Source: Rathayibacter tritici (lineage in GTDB: Bacteria; Actinomycetota; Actinomycetes; Actinomycetales; Microbacteriaceae). From it: a stretch of 64,000 nucleotides of DNA. Below are positions 1 through 9,513 of this stretch, in pieces (the first letter of the stretch is position 1; every line of letters begins with the position of its first letter). The translations under genes were made by a program, and so were the position numbers. Under the pieces are notes generated by a model. It was not told where the DNA came from. It was given only the letters and a program-made list of their open reading frames with translations, and did no database searches. The stretch lies in assembly GCF_002932875.1 (NCBI RefSeq), contig NZ_PSWS01000003.1:1-64000 (forward strand), written 5' to 3'.

Positions 1-219
1 ACACACTGCCCGCGAAGGCCGCCGCGTGGAAGCCACCCGATCCCGAGTACCAGACGGGATCCGCCACCCCCGCCCGAGCTGCCGCCGCCACCCGCGCCGC
101 CGCTCGACGAGCTCGACGAGGACCCGACGTAGCTCGACGCCGACGACGAGAACGACGACACACTGCCCGCGAAGGCCGCCGCGTGGAAGCCACCCGATCC
201 CGAGTACCAGACGGGATCC
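1..219. repeat. 62-bp direct repeat, copies 157 bp apart
   Basis: Bases 1-62 are identical to bases 158-219. The offset of 157 is not a multiple of three, so the outer copy is read in a different frame of the DUF2207 gene. The segment between the copies encodes the Ser/Gly-rich low-complexity tail. The left copy may extend beyond the window. Either a tandem duplication or a misjoin at a GC-rich contig end would give this picture. Confidence 0.9.
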
Positions 220-1910
220 TCGCCGGTGCGCTCGTAGGCCGACGCGAGCTCGGCCGACCATTCCTTCTCGAGCCCGAACAGCACGGCCCACGGCAGCAGC
301 CGCTCCGTCACCTCCACCACCTCGACCGGCCCGACGGAGCGCCGGTTCGCCCCGCGAGGCGACTGCACCATCGCGAACCGGTCGGCCTCGGCGAGGCGGA
401 GATAGAACTCGAGCCCGCGCAGGTGGTCGCGCAGCTCCGCTCCCACGGCCGTGAGCGGCACCCTGGACACCAGCACCACCCCGACGATCCCCGCCGCGAG
501 CCCCACCACCAGCAGCACCAGCGGCAACGGACCACCGAAAGATCGGGTCAGCAGGACGATCGCGCTGACGAACACGGCCAGCACACCGAGGAGCAGCACC
601 GCGACCACGGCGACACTCCCACCGACCGTCCCCGGCCGCCTCAGCCCCGCCTCGGTCACTCGCTTGCCGAGCGCCGTCTGGAACGCCGCGACCTCCTTGC
701 CGAACTCCCTGTCCTTCCCCGAGAGCACGCGCACCGCACCCGGCACCCGGCCGACGGCAAGGTCGAGGAAGCGGCGGTCGTCGGAGGAGACGGGTCGCGG
801 CCGCTCGGCCCGTCGCGGCGGCGTCGTGGCCGGGTCGAGGACCCGCACAGCGTAAGCGGGCTTGCGCCCGTCCCCCGTCTCCTCGATCCGCACGAGACCA
901 CGGACCGCGGCGTCCAGCAGGCCGGCCGCGGGCGCCCTCGTCGTCCTCCGAAGCAGCGCCGCCGAGAGAAACAGCCCCTGCTCCGGCGGGTCGTACTCGG
1001 CCACGATCGCCGACCGGCCCGGAGCGTCGCGCAGCACGGTGCGACGTCGCCGCACCGCGAACCCGAGGGCGACCAGCACCAGGGCAAGGCCTGCGAGCTG
1101 CACCCACGACCAGCCCGAGGCGACGTAGCGGTCGTCGCGCGGTGTGAAGGTACCCGGCGCGAAGCCGATCGCCACGCTCACGTTCTCCCCCGGAGCCAGC
1201 GACTCCCCCACCGCCGTGACGACCCCACCGTCGCGGCCGATCGAACACGGTGTCGTCGAACCGTCCGGCCCGCGAGAGCAGCTCACCGTCCCCGTCGCGG
1301 CAGAGGCCAGCGAACCGGCGAGCTCGACCCGGACGTCGTAGCGGTCGAACGGTTGACGCCAGGCCGTGCCGTTCACGTCCCAGTAGAACTCGTCCTCGCC
1401 GCTTCTGGTGCCGGAGCCCGGAAGGGTCGTGTTGTGCTGGGTGTAAGTGAAGACGTACGTCTGACTGCCGCTGACGAATTCGTCCGCCGCGCTAGTGACG
1501 AGGAGGAAGCCGTCCTCGCGCTCCGTGTCGATAGGGCGCGGCGATCCATCGCCGTCGGTGACGGACACCAGATCGAGGTCGGTCGGGTGCCCCTCGTACT
1601 CGAGTGGGATCGCCCGCTGCATGCCCCGGTTCTGCGAGGGCGGGAAGTCGGCGACGAAGGTCTCGACGGTGCTCAGGATCGAGTGGCCCTCTGCATCGCG
1701 GTCGAGGCGGAAGTCGGCCGAGTACTGCGAGAAGCGGAAGTCATCGACCCCGGCGCGCACGACAGAAGCCACGGGCTGAGCCGCCACGGGCTGAGCGGCC
1801 GCGCCCGCAACCAGGAGGGGAACGGCGAGAGCGAGTACCGCCGCTCGCCTCGCGATCACCACCGCCCGGCCGGCCGAGGCGGACAGGATCGTGCCGAGCA
1901 GCCCGCACAT
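1..1910 (-). CDS. DUF2207 family membrane protein (3' end outside window)
   Basis: Reverse-strand reading frame open from 1910 to the window edge, about 636 codons, with no stop seen. The N-terminus has an Arg-Arg then hydrophobic export signal ending near a QPVAAQP stretch. A long extracytoplasmic region follows, then a membrane helix near residues 264-285 and a helix pair near 428-482. The tail from about residue 587 is Ser/Gly rich, as is usual at the end of DUF2207 proteins. Function is unknown for the family. The start could be ATG 1910 or the GTG at 1862, which puts the signal peptide closer to the N-terminus; neither has a strong ribosome binding site. The last 60 bases repeat an internal segment in another frame (see the repeat), so the true C-terminus is probably not represented correctly. 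Confidence 0.75.
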   Translation of the reverse strand, partial: MCGLLGTILSASAGRAVVIARRAAVLALAVPLLVAGAAAQPVAAQPVASVVRAGVDDFRFSQYSADFRLDRDAEGHSILSTVETFVADFPPSQNRGMQRAIPLEYEGHPTDLDLVSVTDGDGSPRPIDTEREDGFLLVTSAADEFVSGSQTYVFTYTQHNTTLPGSGTRSGEDEFYWDVNGTAWRQPFDRYDVRVELAGSLASAATGTVSCSRGPDGSTTPCSIGRDGGVVTAVGESLAPGENVSVAIGFAPGTFTPRDDRYVASGWSWVQLAGLALVLVALGFAVRRRRTVLRDAPGRSAIVAEYDPPEQGLFLSAALLRRTTRAPAAGLLDAAVRGLVRIEETGDGRKPAYAVRVLDPATTPPRRAERPRPVSSDDRRFLDLAVGRVPGAVRVLSGKDREFGKEVAAFQTALGKRVTEAGLRRPGTVGGSVAVVAVLLLGVLAVFVSAIVLLTRSFGGPLPLVLLVVGLAAGIVGVVLVSRVPLTAVGAELRDHLRGLEFYLRLAEADRFAMVQSPRGANRRSVGPVEVVEVTERLLPWAVLFGLEKEWSAELASAYERTGEDPVWYSGSGGFHAAAFAGSVSSFSSSASSYVGSSSSSSSGGAGGGGSSGGGGGSRLVLGIGWLPRGGLRGQC

Positions 1911-1959
1911 GGCAGTGATGCTACGCCGCACCGCTCATCCGACACGTCCCCCGGGCGGA

Positions 1960-2589
1960 CTACTGAAGCAGGAACTGCGTCGGCGACCCCGAGGCGATCC
2001 CCGCGACCGACACCGACAGATTGTAGGCCGCGCCGCCCGCGGCGACCGCCTCGCGGCCACCCGAGCAGGTGTCGGCGGAGGAGCGGGTGCGGTCCCAGGT
2101 CAGCCCGCTCCCCGTCACCGAACGGCCGGCCTGGAGGAGCACGGAGAGGTCGGCGGCGCCGGTCTGGCAGTCGGTCGAAGTCCAGATCTGCTCGGAGCCG
2201 CTGGTGATCGTGAAGACCTGCGTGCTGGTGCCCGCGTCGATCACGCAGTCGGTGCTCGAGGTGTTCGTCAGTGAGAGGGAGAGCTGCGGATCCTCGCCGG
2301 GCGCGTAGCTCGTGGCATCGGTGACCGCGGTCACGGCGACCGAGTCGGCCGTGCAGGCCGGAGCCGCACCGGGCGAAGCGCCGGGCGAGCCATCGGGCGA
2401 GGTTGTCGGGTAGAGCGTCGGCAGGGCAGCAGTCGGCGTGGAGCTCGACTCGGCGTCGGACGCGCCCATCCGCGGAAGCATCGAGAGGAGGACCGCCAGG
2501 CCCGCGACGATCACGACGAGCGCGAGCAGCGCGGCGGCGCGGCGTCGCCGGTAGACCCGGGAAGGCAGGCGGCGGGGCGGCGGAGTCAC
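1960..2589 (-). CDS. Exported DUF4232-like protein
   Basis: 209 residues. An Arg-rich cytoplasmic start (RRLPSRVYRRRR) is followed by one hydrophobic segment at about residues 18-38, then a Ser/Thr/Pro/Gly-rich linker to about residue 75, then a compact domain starting at ACTADSVAV. That domain has paired cysteines and a pattern resembling DUF4232 exported beta-sandwich domains of actinobacteria. It is probably a membrane-anchored extracytoplasmic protein. It lies 50 bp from the DUF2207 gene on the same strand and could be cotranscribed. The family call is from pattern only and the function is unknown. Confidence 0.6.
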   Translation of the reverse strand: MTPPPRRLPSRVYRRRRAAALLALVVIVAGLAVLLSMLPRMGASDAESSSTPTAALPTLYPTTSPDGSPGASPGAAPACTADSVAVTAVTDATSYAPGEDPQLSLSLTNTSSTDCVIDAGTSTQVFTITSGSEQIWTSTDCQTGAADLSVLLQAGRSVTGSGLTWDRTRSSADTCSGGREAVAAGGAAYNLSVSVAGIASGSPTQFLLQ

Positions 2590-2615
2590 CGGGACAGGCT
2601 ACGACGTGCCGACGG

Positions 2616-3125
2616 TCACAGCGTCTTCAGCATCCGAGTGTTGCCGAGCGTGTTCGGCTTGACGCGGGCGAGGTCGAGGAATTCGGCGACTCCCTCATCA
2701 GGTGAGCGGAGCAGCTCAGCGTAGACATCGGGATCGACGACCTTCTCGCCGATCGGCTCGAAGCCGTGCCGGGTGAAGAAGTCGACCTCGAAGGTGAGGC
2801 AGAACAGGCGCTTCAAGCCGAGCGCGCGGGCATCGTTCTCGAGGCGCTCCAGGATGTGGTGGCCGACCCCCTTGCCGAGCCAGTCCTGCGCGACCGCGAG
2901 GGTGCGCACCTCCGCGATGTCGTCCCACATCACATGCAGCGCTCCACAGCCGATGGCGGTGCCGTCGCCGTCCTCCGCGATCCGGAACTCCTGAACAGCG
3001 CCGTACAGCACCACGCGGTCCTTGCCGAGGAGCACACGCTCGTTCACGAGCGGCTCACTCAGCTCCTGGATGAACGGGACATCGCTCGTGCGCGCCCGGC
3101 GCACCGGGTACTTCCAATCAGCCAC
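2616..3125 (-). CDS. Amino-acid N-acetyltransferase, GNAT family (ArgA-like)
   Basis: 169 residues forming a single GNAT domain. The acetyl-CoA binding region reads VRTLAVAQDWLGKGVGHHILERL, with the Q/R-x-x-G-x-G pattern at about residues 79-86. The sequence FFTRHGFEPI near the C-terminal third is typical of the stand-alone actinobacterial N-acetylglutamate synthase (Rv2747 type), which makes N-acetylglutamate for arginine synthesis. The full domain length fits that family. No arginine genes are adjacent, so the substrate assignment rests on the overall pattern and is less certain than the fold. Confidence 0.7.
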   Translation of the reverse strand: MADWKYPVRRARTSDVPFIQELSEPLVNERVLLGKDRVVLYGAVQEFRIAEDGDGTAIGCGALHVMWDDIAEVRTLAVAQDWLGKGVGHHILERLENDARALGLKRLFCLTFEVDFFTRHGFEPIGEKVVDPDVYAELLRSPDEGVAEFLDLARVKPNTLGNTRMLKTL

Positions 3126-3234
3126 CCGTCCAGCCTAGGGGCGCGGGACACCGACCCCATCGCGAGGCGCCGCCGTACGAGCGGTGTCTTGCTACACAGG
3201 GTGATCTCGACCGCAGCGGACCCGGGAACGACGC

Positions 3235-3268
3235 CGTGCCCGCCCCTTCGCGAGCAGGGACGGGCACG
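3235..3268 (-). terminator. Stem-loop downstream of clpC
   Basis: Bases 3235-3242 (CGTGCCCG) pair with 3261-3268. After one mismatch the stem continues with CCCT against AGGG, leaving an 8-base loop. It begins 18 bases beyond the clpC stop and there is no clear T-run. It is likely a transcription terminator or 3' stabilising hairpin. Confidence 0.5.
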
Positions 3269-3285
3269 AATCGGTCGGGACGCCG

Positions 3286-5796
3286 CTATGACATCAGGTC
3301 GGGCGTCGCCGGGCCGGCCGTGGCCGCTCCGGTCGATGCACCGGCGCTGATCGAGATCAACCGCGGAGTGGTGGTGAACACGAAGCCGTTGTCGACGAAG
3401 TCCACGTGGATGTGGTCGCCGGCACCGAGCTCGCCGTGCAGGATCCGCTCGGACAGCTGGTCCTCGATCTCACGCTGGATGGCGCGGCGCAGGGGGCGTG
3501 CTCCGAGGGCCGGGTCGAACCCGACCTCGATCAGGCGCTCCTTGGCCGGCTGCGTCAGCTCGACTGTCATGTCGCGGTCGAGCAGGCGGTCGCCGAGGCG
3601 CTTGATGAACAGGTCGACGATCTGCAGCAGCTCGGGCTTGGACAGCTGCGGGAAGACGATGACGTCGTCCACGCGGTTGAGGAACTCGGGCTTGAAGTGC
3701 TTCTTCAGTTCCTCGTTGACCTTGCCGCGCATCCGGTCGTAGCCAGTCGCGCTGTCGCCCTCGATCTGGAAGCCGACGGGACCACCGGCGATGTCACGAG
3801 CACCGAGGTTGGTGGTCATGATGATGACGGTGTTCTTGAAGTCGACGACACGGCCCTGACCGTCGGTCAGGCGCCCCTCCTCCAGGATCTGCAGGAGCGA
3901 GTTGAAGATATCCGGGTGCGCTTTCTCGATCTCGTCGAAGAGAACCACGCTGAACGGCTTGCGCCGCACCTTCTCGGTGAGCTGGCCGCCCTCTTCGAAG
4001 CCGACGAACCCGGGAGGGGCGCCGAACAGCCGCGAGACGGTGTGCTTCTCGCCGTACTCCGACATGTCGAGCGAAATCATCGCGTTCTCGTCGTCGAAGA
4101 GGAACTCGGCGAGCGCCTTGGCCAGCTCGGTCTTTCCGACGCCGGTGGGGCCGGCGAAGATGAACGAGCCGGAGGGGCGCTTGGGGTCCTTCAGGCCGGC
4201 ACGGGTGCGGCGAATGGTGCGGGAGAGTGCCGCGATTGCCTCCTCCTGACCGATCACGCGCTGGTGCAGAGCCTTCTCCATGAAGACGAGCCGCGAGGAC
4301 TCCTCCTCGGTGAGCTTGAACACCGGAATGCCCGTCGCCTGGGCGAGGACCTCGGCAATCAGGCCCTCGTCGACCACACCGGTGGCCTTGACGTCGCCGG
4401 ACTTCCACTGCTTCTCGAGGCGCAGGCGCTCACCGAGCAGCTGCTTCTCCTCGTCACGGAGCGAGGCGGCCTTCTCGAAGTCCTGGTCCTCGATGGCGGC
4501 CTCCTTGGCCGCGCGGACGACGGCGATGCGGTCATCGAAGTCGCGCAGCTCCGGCGGTGCCGACAGGATCGAGAGGCGCAGGCGCGCGCCGGCCTCATCG
4601 ATCAGGTCGATCGCCTTGTCGGGGAGGAAGCGGTCGCTGATGTAGCGGTCCGCCAGGTTGGCCGCCGAGACGATCGCGCCGTCGGTGATCGACACCTTGT
4701 GGTGCGCCTCGTAGCGGTCGCGCAGTCCCTTGAGGATGTTGATGGTGTGGGGCAGCGACGGCTCCGCGACCTGGATCGGCTGGAAGCGACGCTCAAGCGC
4801 TGCGTCCTTCTCGAAGTGCTTGCGGTACTCATCGAGCGTGGTCGCGCCGATGGTCTGCAGCTCACCGCGGGCGAGCAGCGGCTTGAGGATGGAGGCGGCG
4901 TCGATAGCGCCCTCCGCGGCCCCTGCGCCGACAAGGGTGTGGATCTCGTCGATGAAGGTGATGATGTCGCCGCGGGTGCGAATCTCCTTCGTGACCTTCT
5001 TCAGGCGCTCCTCGAAGTCTCCGCGGTAGCGGGACCCGGCGATGAGCGAGCCGAGGTCGAGCGTGTAGAGCTGCTTGTCCTTGAGCGTCTCGGGCACGTC
5101 GCCGCGCACGATCGCCTGGGCGAGGCCCTCGACGACGGCGGTCTTGCCGACGCCGGGCTCGCCGATCAGCACGGGGTTGTTCTTGGAGCGGCGGGAGAGG
5201 ATCTGCATGACCCGCTCGATCTCCTTCTCGCGCCCGATGACCGGGTCGAGCTTGTTGTCGCGCGCCGCCTGCGTGAGGTTGCGTCCGAACTGGTCGAGGA
5301 TCTGCGATCCTCCCTGAGGCTGCTGCTGCTCACCGCCCACGGCGACCTGCTCCTTGCCCTGGTAGCCCGAGAGCAGCTGGATGACCTGCTGGCGCACGCG
5401 GTTCAGGTCGGCGCCGAGCTTGACGAGCACCTGGGCCGCGACACCCTCGCCCTCGCGGATGAGGCCGAGCAGGATGTGCTCGGTCCCGATGTAGTTGTGG
5501 CCGAGCTGCAGCGCTTCGCGCAGGGACAGCTCGAGGACCTTCTTCGCCCGAGGCGTGAAGGGGATGTGGCCGGTCGGCTGCTGCTGCCCCTGGCCGATGA
5601 TGTCCTGCACCTGCTCGCGCACTGCATCGAGCGAGATGCCGAGGGATTCGAGCGCCTTGGCGGCTACTCCCTCACCCTCGTGGATCAGGCCCAGCAGGAT
5701 GTGCTCCGTGCCGATGTAGTTGTGATTGAGCATCTTGGCCTCTTCCTGGGCCAGGACGACGACGCGCCGCGCGCGATCGGTGAATCTCTCGAACAT
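3286..5796 (-). CDS. clpC: ATP-dependent Clp protease ATP-binding subunit ClpC
   Basis: 836 residues from ATG 5796, chosen because [13 protein letters not shown] is the conserved ClpC N-terminus and AGGGAG lies 7 bases upstream; the frame is open further upstream but is not conserved-looking. It has two Clp N-domain repeats, each with [11 protein letters not shown]. The first AAA+ module has Walker A GEPGVGKT near residue 211, a UVR-like middle segment reads [15 protein letters not shown], and the second AAA+ module has Walker A GPTGVGKT near residue 548. ClpC is a hexameric cytosolic unfoldase that feeds substrates to ClpP. The gene appears monocistronic, with a hairpin after the stop. Confidence 0.97.
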   Translation of the reverse strand: MFERFTDRARRVVVLAQEEAKMLNHNYIGTEHILLGLIHEGEGVAAKALESLGISLDAVREQVQDIIGQGQQQPTGHIPFTPRAKKVLELSLREALQLGHNYIGTEHILLGLIREGEGVAAQVLVKLGADLNRVRQQVIQLLSGYQGKEQVAVGGEQQQPQGGSQILDQFGRNLTQAARDNKLDPVIGREKEIERVMQILSRRSKNNPVLIGEPGVGKTAVVEGLAQAIVRGDVPETLKDKQLYTLDLGSLIAGSRYRGDFEERLKKVTKEIRTRGDIITFIDEIHTLVGAGAAEGAIDAASILKPLLARGELQTIGATTLDEYRKHFEKDAALERRFQPIQVAEPSLPHTINILKGLRDRYEAHHKVSITDGAIVSAANLADRYISDRFLPDKAIDLIDEAGARLRLSILSAPPELRDFDDRIAVVRAAKEAAIEDQDFEKAASLRDEEKQLLGERLRLEKQWKSGDVKATGVVDEGLIAEVLAQATGIPVFKLTEEESSRLVFMEKALHQRVIGQEEAIAALSRTIRRTRAGLKDPKRPSGSFIFAGPTGVGKTELAKALAEFLFDDENAMISLDMSEYGEKHTVSRLFGAPPGFVGFEEGGQLTEKVRRKPFSVVLFDEIEKAHPDIFNSLLQILEEGRLTDGQGRVVDFKNTVIIMTTNLGARDIAGGPVGFQIEGDSATGYDRMRGKVNEELKKHFKPEFLNRVDDVIVFPQLSKPELLQIVDLFIKRLGDRLLDRDMTVELTQPAKERLIEVGFDPALGARPLRRAIQREIEDQLSERILHGELGAGDHIHVDFVDNGFVFTTTPRLISISAGASTGAATAGPATPDLMS

Positions 5797-6030
5797 GCTG
5801 TCACTCCCTACGGAACCCGCAGGGGTGGGCTCCGATACGTCGACTGTAGCCAGCGCTCCCCTCGGTGCGGAGGGCTGTTCGCCCTGGGCGTGCAGTAGGC
5901 GAGGAAGACGAGTGTCCGGCCGGCGGAACCGGCAGGAAACGACACGTTTGCGGCGGCAGAAGAGTTTGCGCCACGATGACTGAGCGCCCTCGCAGTGAGG
6001 GTGCCTCGACACTCTCTGAGGACGCACCAC

Positions 6031-7005
6031 GTGACAGCACACCCACGCCCCTTCCGCGCCGCGGCCGTAGCCGCAGCAGCGCTCGGTCTCCTCCTCGCCA
6101 CCGCGGCTCCGGCGTCGGCCGGTTCGAACGTCAGCGAGGACATCCTCCAGTACAACGGCGGCGGGATCACCGTCGACGCGGGCCCCGCCTACGCGGGCTA
6201 CGACGTCTTCGTTCAGTCGCAGACGCCCCGCTCGGCCACCCGCTCGGGCGGCGTCTGGACGGTACAGAAGGCGTCATTGGACGCCGAGGGCTCAGCCCGA
6301 GTCGTCAACCTGGCCGGCCCGGTGAACCTGTACTTCTTCAGCCCGAGCGCGGTCAAGCCCTCGCTGGAGCTGCCGCCGGCGAACGCGACGGCGGCGATCT
6401 ACCGCGGCCAGGAGGTCGAGTACACCGTCGACCCCGCCGCCGGAACCGCTGTCCTCGAGGGCGACGTGCCGACGGCTGTCGCGCCTGATTTGCGCGACTA
6501 CCAGTCCTCCATCATGCCGTTCACGCCCGCCGATATCGCGCCAGCGACGTACACGAAGGGCGAGCCCTTCGACCTCACCTTCTCGAACCTCTCCTGGGCG
6601 ACCGAGAACGATCTGGACGGGCTCTCGACCAGCGTGGTCATCTACTCCGACCCGACCACGCTCGGCACGCCGACGATCACCGACGCTGCCGTCACCCAGA
6701 CCATCGGCGCCGAGTGGACGACGGATCCGCACACCGTCGCCCTCATGGACTCCTACGGCCGGATCCTCGCCGTCGCGACGCTTGACGGCGGGGCGACCGC
6801 CGAGGAGACCCCGGCCGCCACTCCGGCCGAGACGCCCGCGGCCGCGGTCCCTGTCGTCGACACCGGCTCGAAGCCGACGTCGGCCCAGCCCCACCTCGCC
6901 GAGACCGGAGTCGAGGCGGGCGGTCTCGCCCTCGTCGCCTCCGCGCTGCTCCTGGCTGGAGCCGGCGGACTCGTGATGGCGCGTCGCCGCCGCGCGAGCG
7001 CCTGA
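6031..7005 (+). CDS. Secreted surface protein with LAETG sorting signal
   Basis: 324 residues from GTG 6031, preferred over GTG 5995 because GAGGA lies 8 bases upstream and the signal peptide then starts near the N-terminus. The signal peptide (about residues 8-30, ending ASA) is followed by a region of beta character with no recognised catalytic motif and a Thr/Pro/Ala-rich linker near residue 260. The C-terminus carries LAETG, then a hydrophobic segment, then RRRRASA. LAxTG signals of this type are used by class E sortases of actinobacteria, which would attach the protein to peptidoglycan. The LCP gene begins 11 bases downstream, suggesting a cell-envelope operon. Confidence 0.75.
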   Translation: MTAHPRPFRAAAVAAAALGLLLATAAPASAGSNVSEDILQYNGGGITVDAGPAYAGYDVFVQSQTPRSATRSGGVWTVQKASLDAEGSARVVNLAGPVNLYFFSPSAVKPSLELPPANATAAIYRGQEVEYTVDPAAGTAVLEGDVPTAVAPDLRDYQSSIMPFTPADIAPATYTKGEPFDLTFSNLSWATENDLDGLSTSVVIYSDPTTLGTPTITDAAVTQTIGAEWTTDPHTVALMDSYGRILAVATLDGGATAEETPAATPAETPAAAVPVVDTGSKPTSAQPHLAETGVEAGGLALVASALLLAGAGGLVMARRRRASA

Positions 7006-7016
7006 GGCTTCGGAAC

Positions 7017-8465
7017 GTGACTGAGGGAACGGGCGGACCGGGGAGCACCTCTCCCGGCTCGCCCGTTCCTGCGCCCGGCCCGACGAGCACCAGGCGGATC
7101 CTCGCCGCGGTCGTCGTCTCGGTGCTCGTCCCGGGGCTGGGGCACCGCCTCCTCGGCGCACGCCGGTCGGGCACGACGCGCCTGGGCATCGCGGCGGCCG
7201 CAGTCGTCGGCGTCCTCGTCTTGGGCGCCCTGATCGCCTCCGACCCGTCCTTCCTCGTGCGACTGGCCACCGACCCTGCCGCTGTCGCCGTCGCCGGCGG
7301 TCTCGGGGCCGCGCTCGGCCTCTTCTGGCTCTCGGGCCCTATCGCAGCAGCGTTCCTCGCCCGTCCTCCTCGACAGGCGCGAGCAGCGCTCGCCCTCGTC
7401 ACCGCACTCGCGGCGGCCCTCCCGCTCGCGGGGACCGCCTGGTGGACGTCGACCGCTGTCGCTCAGCACGACCTGCTCACGTCCGTGTTCGCCGCGGGCC
7501 GAGGTCCGGTGCCGATCGACGGACGCTACAACATCCTCGTGATGGGTCTGGACGCCGATCCGATCCGCGACCAGATCCTCCTCCCCGACTCGCTCACTCT
7601 CGTGAGCATCGACGCCGTCACCGGCCGCAGCGTCCTCTTCGGCATTCCGCGGACCGCGTCGAACTACCGCTACCCCGAGGGGTCCGCCCTGGCCCGGGCT
7701 CTGCCCGAGGGCACCCGGTGCCTCGTCGGCTGCGGCGTGAACCACCTCTACCAGTACGGTGCGACGCACCCGGAGCTCTACCCGGACGACACGGATCCGG
7801 GCGCCGCAGCGATGCGCGACGCCGTCGAGGGATACACGGGCCTGCCCGTCTCCGCCTCCGTCTCGATCCGGATGAGCGGCTTCATCGACCTCGTCGACGC
7901 GCTGGGCGGAGTGTCGGTGATCAACACCCGCCCCGTGCTGCGAGCGGGAGTGCCCGATGACGGCAGCGGACGTCCGGTCGATTACGGGCCGCCGATCCCC
8001 GCCGGTCTCCACCATCTCGACGGCTCCGAGGCCCTGTGGTTCGCCCGATCGCGGGTGAACACCTCCGACGCCGACCGCTCGGAACGCCAGGCCTGCCTCC
8101 AGGCGGCGCTGTTCCGCCAGGTCGACCCGCTGAGCGTCCTGACCCGCTTCACCGCGATCGCGCGGTCCGGCTCCGAGAACGTCGCGACCAGCCTCCCGAC
8201 GAGTGCTCTCCCATCCCTAGCCCGGCTCGCGGAGGCGGCGCGCACGCACCCCTTCGTCCGTGTCGAGCTCGGAGAACCGCTGACGCTGCCGGAGCAGCCC
8301 GACACCGCCCTGGTGCAGCGCACAGTCGCGGCGGCGATCGCAGGCGGCGACGATCCCGATGCGCTCCAGATCAACGTTCCCGACCCGGAGACGCCGATGA
8401 GCGGACCCGCGGTCTCGTCACCGCCGGCCGAGGCGGCTTCCGAACCGGCCTGCACCGTTCCCTGA
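7017..8465 (+). CDS. LytR-CpsA-Psr (LCP) family cell-wall ligase
   Basis: 482 residues from a GTG start. The N-terminal quarter contains about four hydrophobic segments, rather than the single anchor of simple LCP proteins. The LCP domain starts near residue 165 (RYNILVMGLDADPI) and includes LPDSLTLVSID, GIPRTASN, HLYQYGATHPELYP and ARSRVNTSDADRSERQ. LCP enzymes attach polyisoprenyl-linked glycopolymers to peptidoglycan on the outer face of the membrane. The usual PRD motif reads PRT here, so one acidic metal-site residue is absent. The gene follows the LAETG protein by 11 bases on the same strand. Confidence 0.88.
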   Translation: MTEGTGGPGSTSPGSPVPAPGPTSTRRILAAVVVSVLVPGLGHRLLGARRSGTTRLGIAAAAVVGVLVLGALIASDPSFLVRLATDPAAVAVAGGLGAALGLFWLSGPIAAAFLARPPRQARAALALVTALAAALPLAGTAWWTSTAVAQHDLLTSVFAAGRGPVPIDGRYNILVMGLDADPIRDQILLPDSLTLVSIDAVTGRSVLFGIPRTASNYRYPEGSALARALPEGTRCLVGCGVNHLYQYGATHPELYPDDTDPGAAAMRDAVEGYTGLPVSASVSIRMSGFIDLVDALGGVSVINTRPVLRAGVPDDGSGRPVDYGPPIPAGLHHLDGSEALWFARSRVNTSDADRSERQACLQAALFRQVDPLSVLTRFTAIARSGSENVATSLPTSALPSLARLAEAARTHPFVRVELGEPLTLPEQPDTALVQRTVAAAIAGGDDPDALQINVPDPETPMSGPAVSSPPAEAASEPACTVP

Positions 8466-8502
8466 CCCGTCGAGGGTCCATGCGAAGGCATACACTTCCC
8501 GC

Positions 8503-9492
8503 ATGAGCAACCTGGAGGAGCATCCCGACGAGCTCTCCGTCGCCGCAGAGCCGGCCCTGCACGCGCCCGGCGCGGTGGAGATCCTCACGGCGCGGCTGGT
8601 CCCGCTCGGCGGTCCGCGCGCTATCGAGGTGCGCCGCACCCTCCCCCAGCGCTCGCGCTCGACCATCGGCGCGTGGTGCTTCGCGGACCATTACGGCCCC
8701 GTCCGGCTGGGCGAGGAAGCGGGGATGGACGTCCCACCGCACCCGCACATCGGCCTGCAGACGGTGAGTTGGCTCTTCGAGGGCGAAATCGAGCACCGCG
8801 ACAGCGTCGGCAGCCGGGCCGTGGTGCGGCCGGGCGAGCTCAACCTGATGACGGCCGGGAGCGGCATCTCCCACTCCGAGGTCTCGACCGGCTCCGCCCC
8901 GGTGCTGCACGGGGTGCAGCTCTGGGTCGCGCTGCCCGAGGAGGCGCGGCTCATCGATCCGTTCTTCGAGCACCACCGCGGCGTGCCCGTGCCGCTGACC
9001 GGTGCGCTGGTGCGCGTCTTCATGGGAGCGATGCTGGGCGCCTCGGTGCCCGCGAGCACTTTCACTCCGCTGGTCGCCGCGCAGATCGACTGTGAGCCCG
9101 GCGCCCGGATCGAGCTGCCGGTGGAGGAGGCGTGGGAGTACGGCGTGCTCGTCGACGCGGGGCCGGTGTCGGTGGAGGGCACCGAGATCCCGCGCTCGGA
9201 TCTCGCCTACCTGGCGCCCGGCCGTTCCCGACTGGGGCTGACGGCCGGCGCCGAGGGCGCGCGGGTGGTGCTGCTGGGCGGCGAGCCGTTCGCCGAGCAG
9301 CTGGTGATGTGGTGGAACTTCGTCGGCCGCAGCCACGACGACGTGGCCGCCGCACGCGAGCGCTGGCAATCGGACGTGATCGCCGGCGCCAACCCGACGG
9401 GTCCGTTCGGCACCGTCGACGGCTACGACGGCCGCGCGCTCCCCGCCCCCGTGCTGCCGACAGTGCGGCTGAAACCCCGCCGCCGGATCTGA
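8503..9492 (+). CDS. Pirin family protein
   Basis: 329 residues of bicupin type. The N-terminal cupin shows IGAWCFADHYGP, then HPHIGLQTVSWLFEGEIEHRDS, whose His residues form the pirin metal site, then MTAGSGISHSE. The second cupin begins near residue 190. Some pirins have quercetinase activity and others act as redox-sensing partners, so the substrate cannot be read from sequence. It lies 37 bases downstream of the LCP gene and converges with ndh. Confidence 0.9.
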   Translation: MSNLEEHPDELSVAAEPALHAPGAVEILTARLVPLGGPRAIEVRRTLPQRSRSTIGAWCFADHYGPVRLGEEAGMDVPPHPHIGLQTVSWLFEGEIEHRDSVGSRAVVRPGELNLMTAGSGISHSEVSTGSAPVLHGVQLWVALPEEARLIDPFFEHHRGVPVPLTGALVRVFMGAMLGASVPASTFTPLVAAQIDCEPGARIELPVEEAWEYGVLVDAGPVSVEGTEIPRSDLAYLAPGRSRLGLTAGAEGARVVLLGGEPFAEQLVMWWNFVGRSHDDVAAARERWQSDVIAGANPTGPFGTVDGYDGRALPAPVLPTVRLKPRRRI

Positions 9493-9513
9493 GCCGGATC
9501 CGGAGCCGGAGCG

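Noticed and set aside
183-2207. Long forward open frame of 674 codons
   Set aside because: It is antisense to the DUF2207 and DUF4232-like genes, has Arg/Pro/His-rich composition and no family motif. Such shadow frames are expected at this GC content.
3406-5898. 830-codon forward frame opposite clpC
   Set aside because: It lies wholly within clpC, which has complete conserved motifs. The translation is a repetitive Leu/Asp/Glu mixture typical of the antisense frame.
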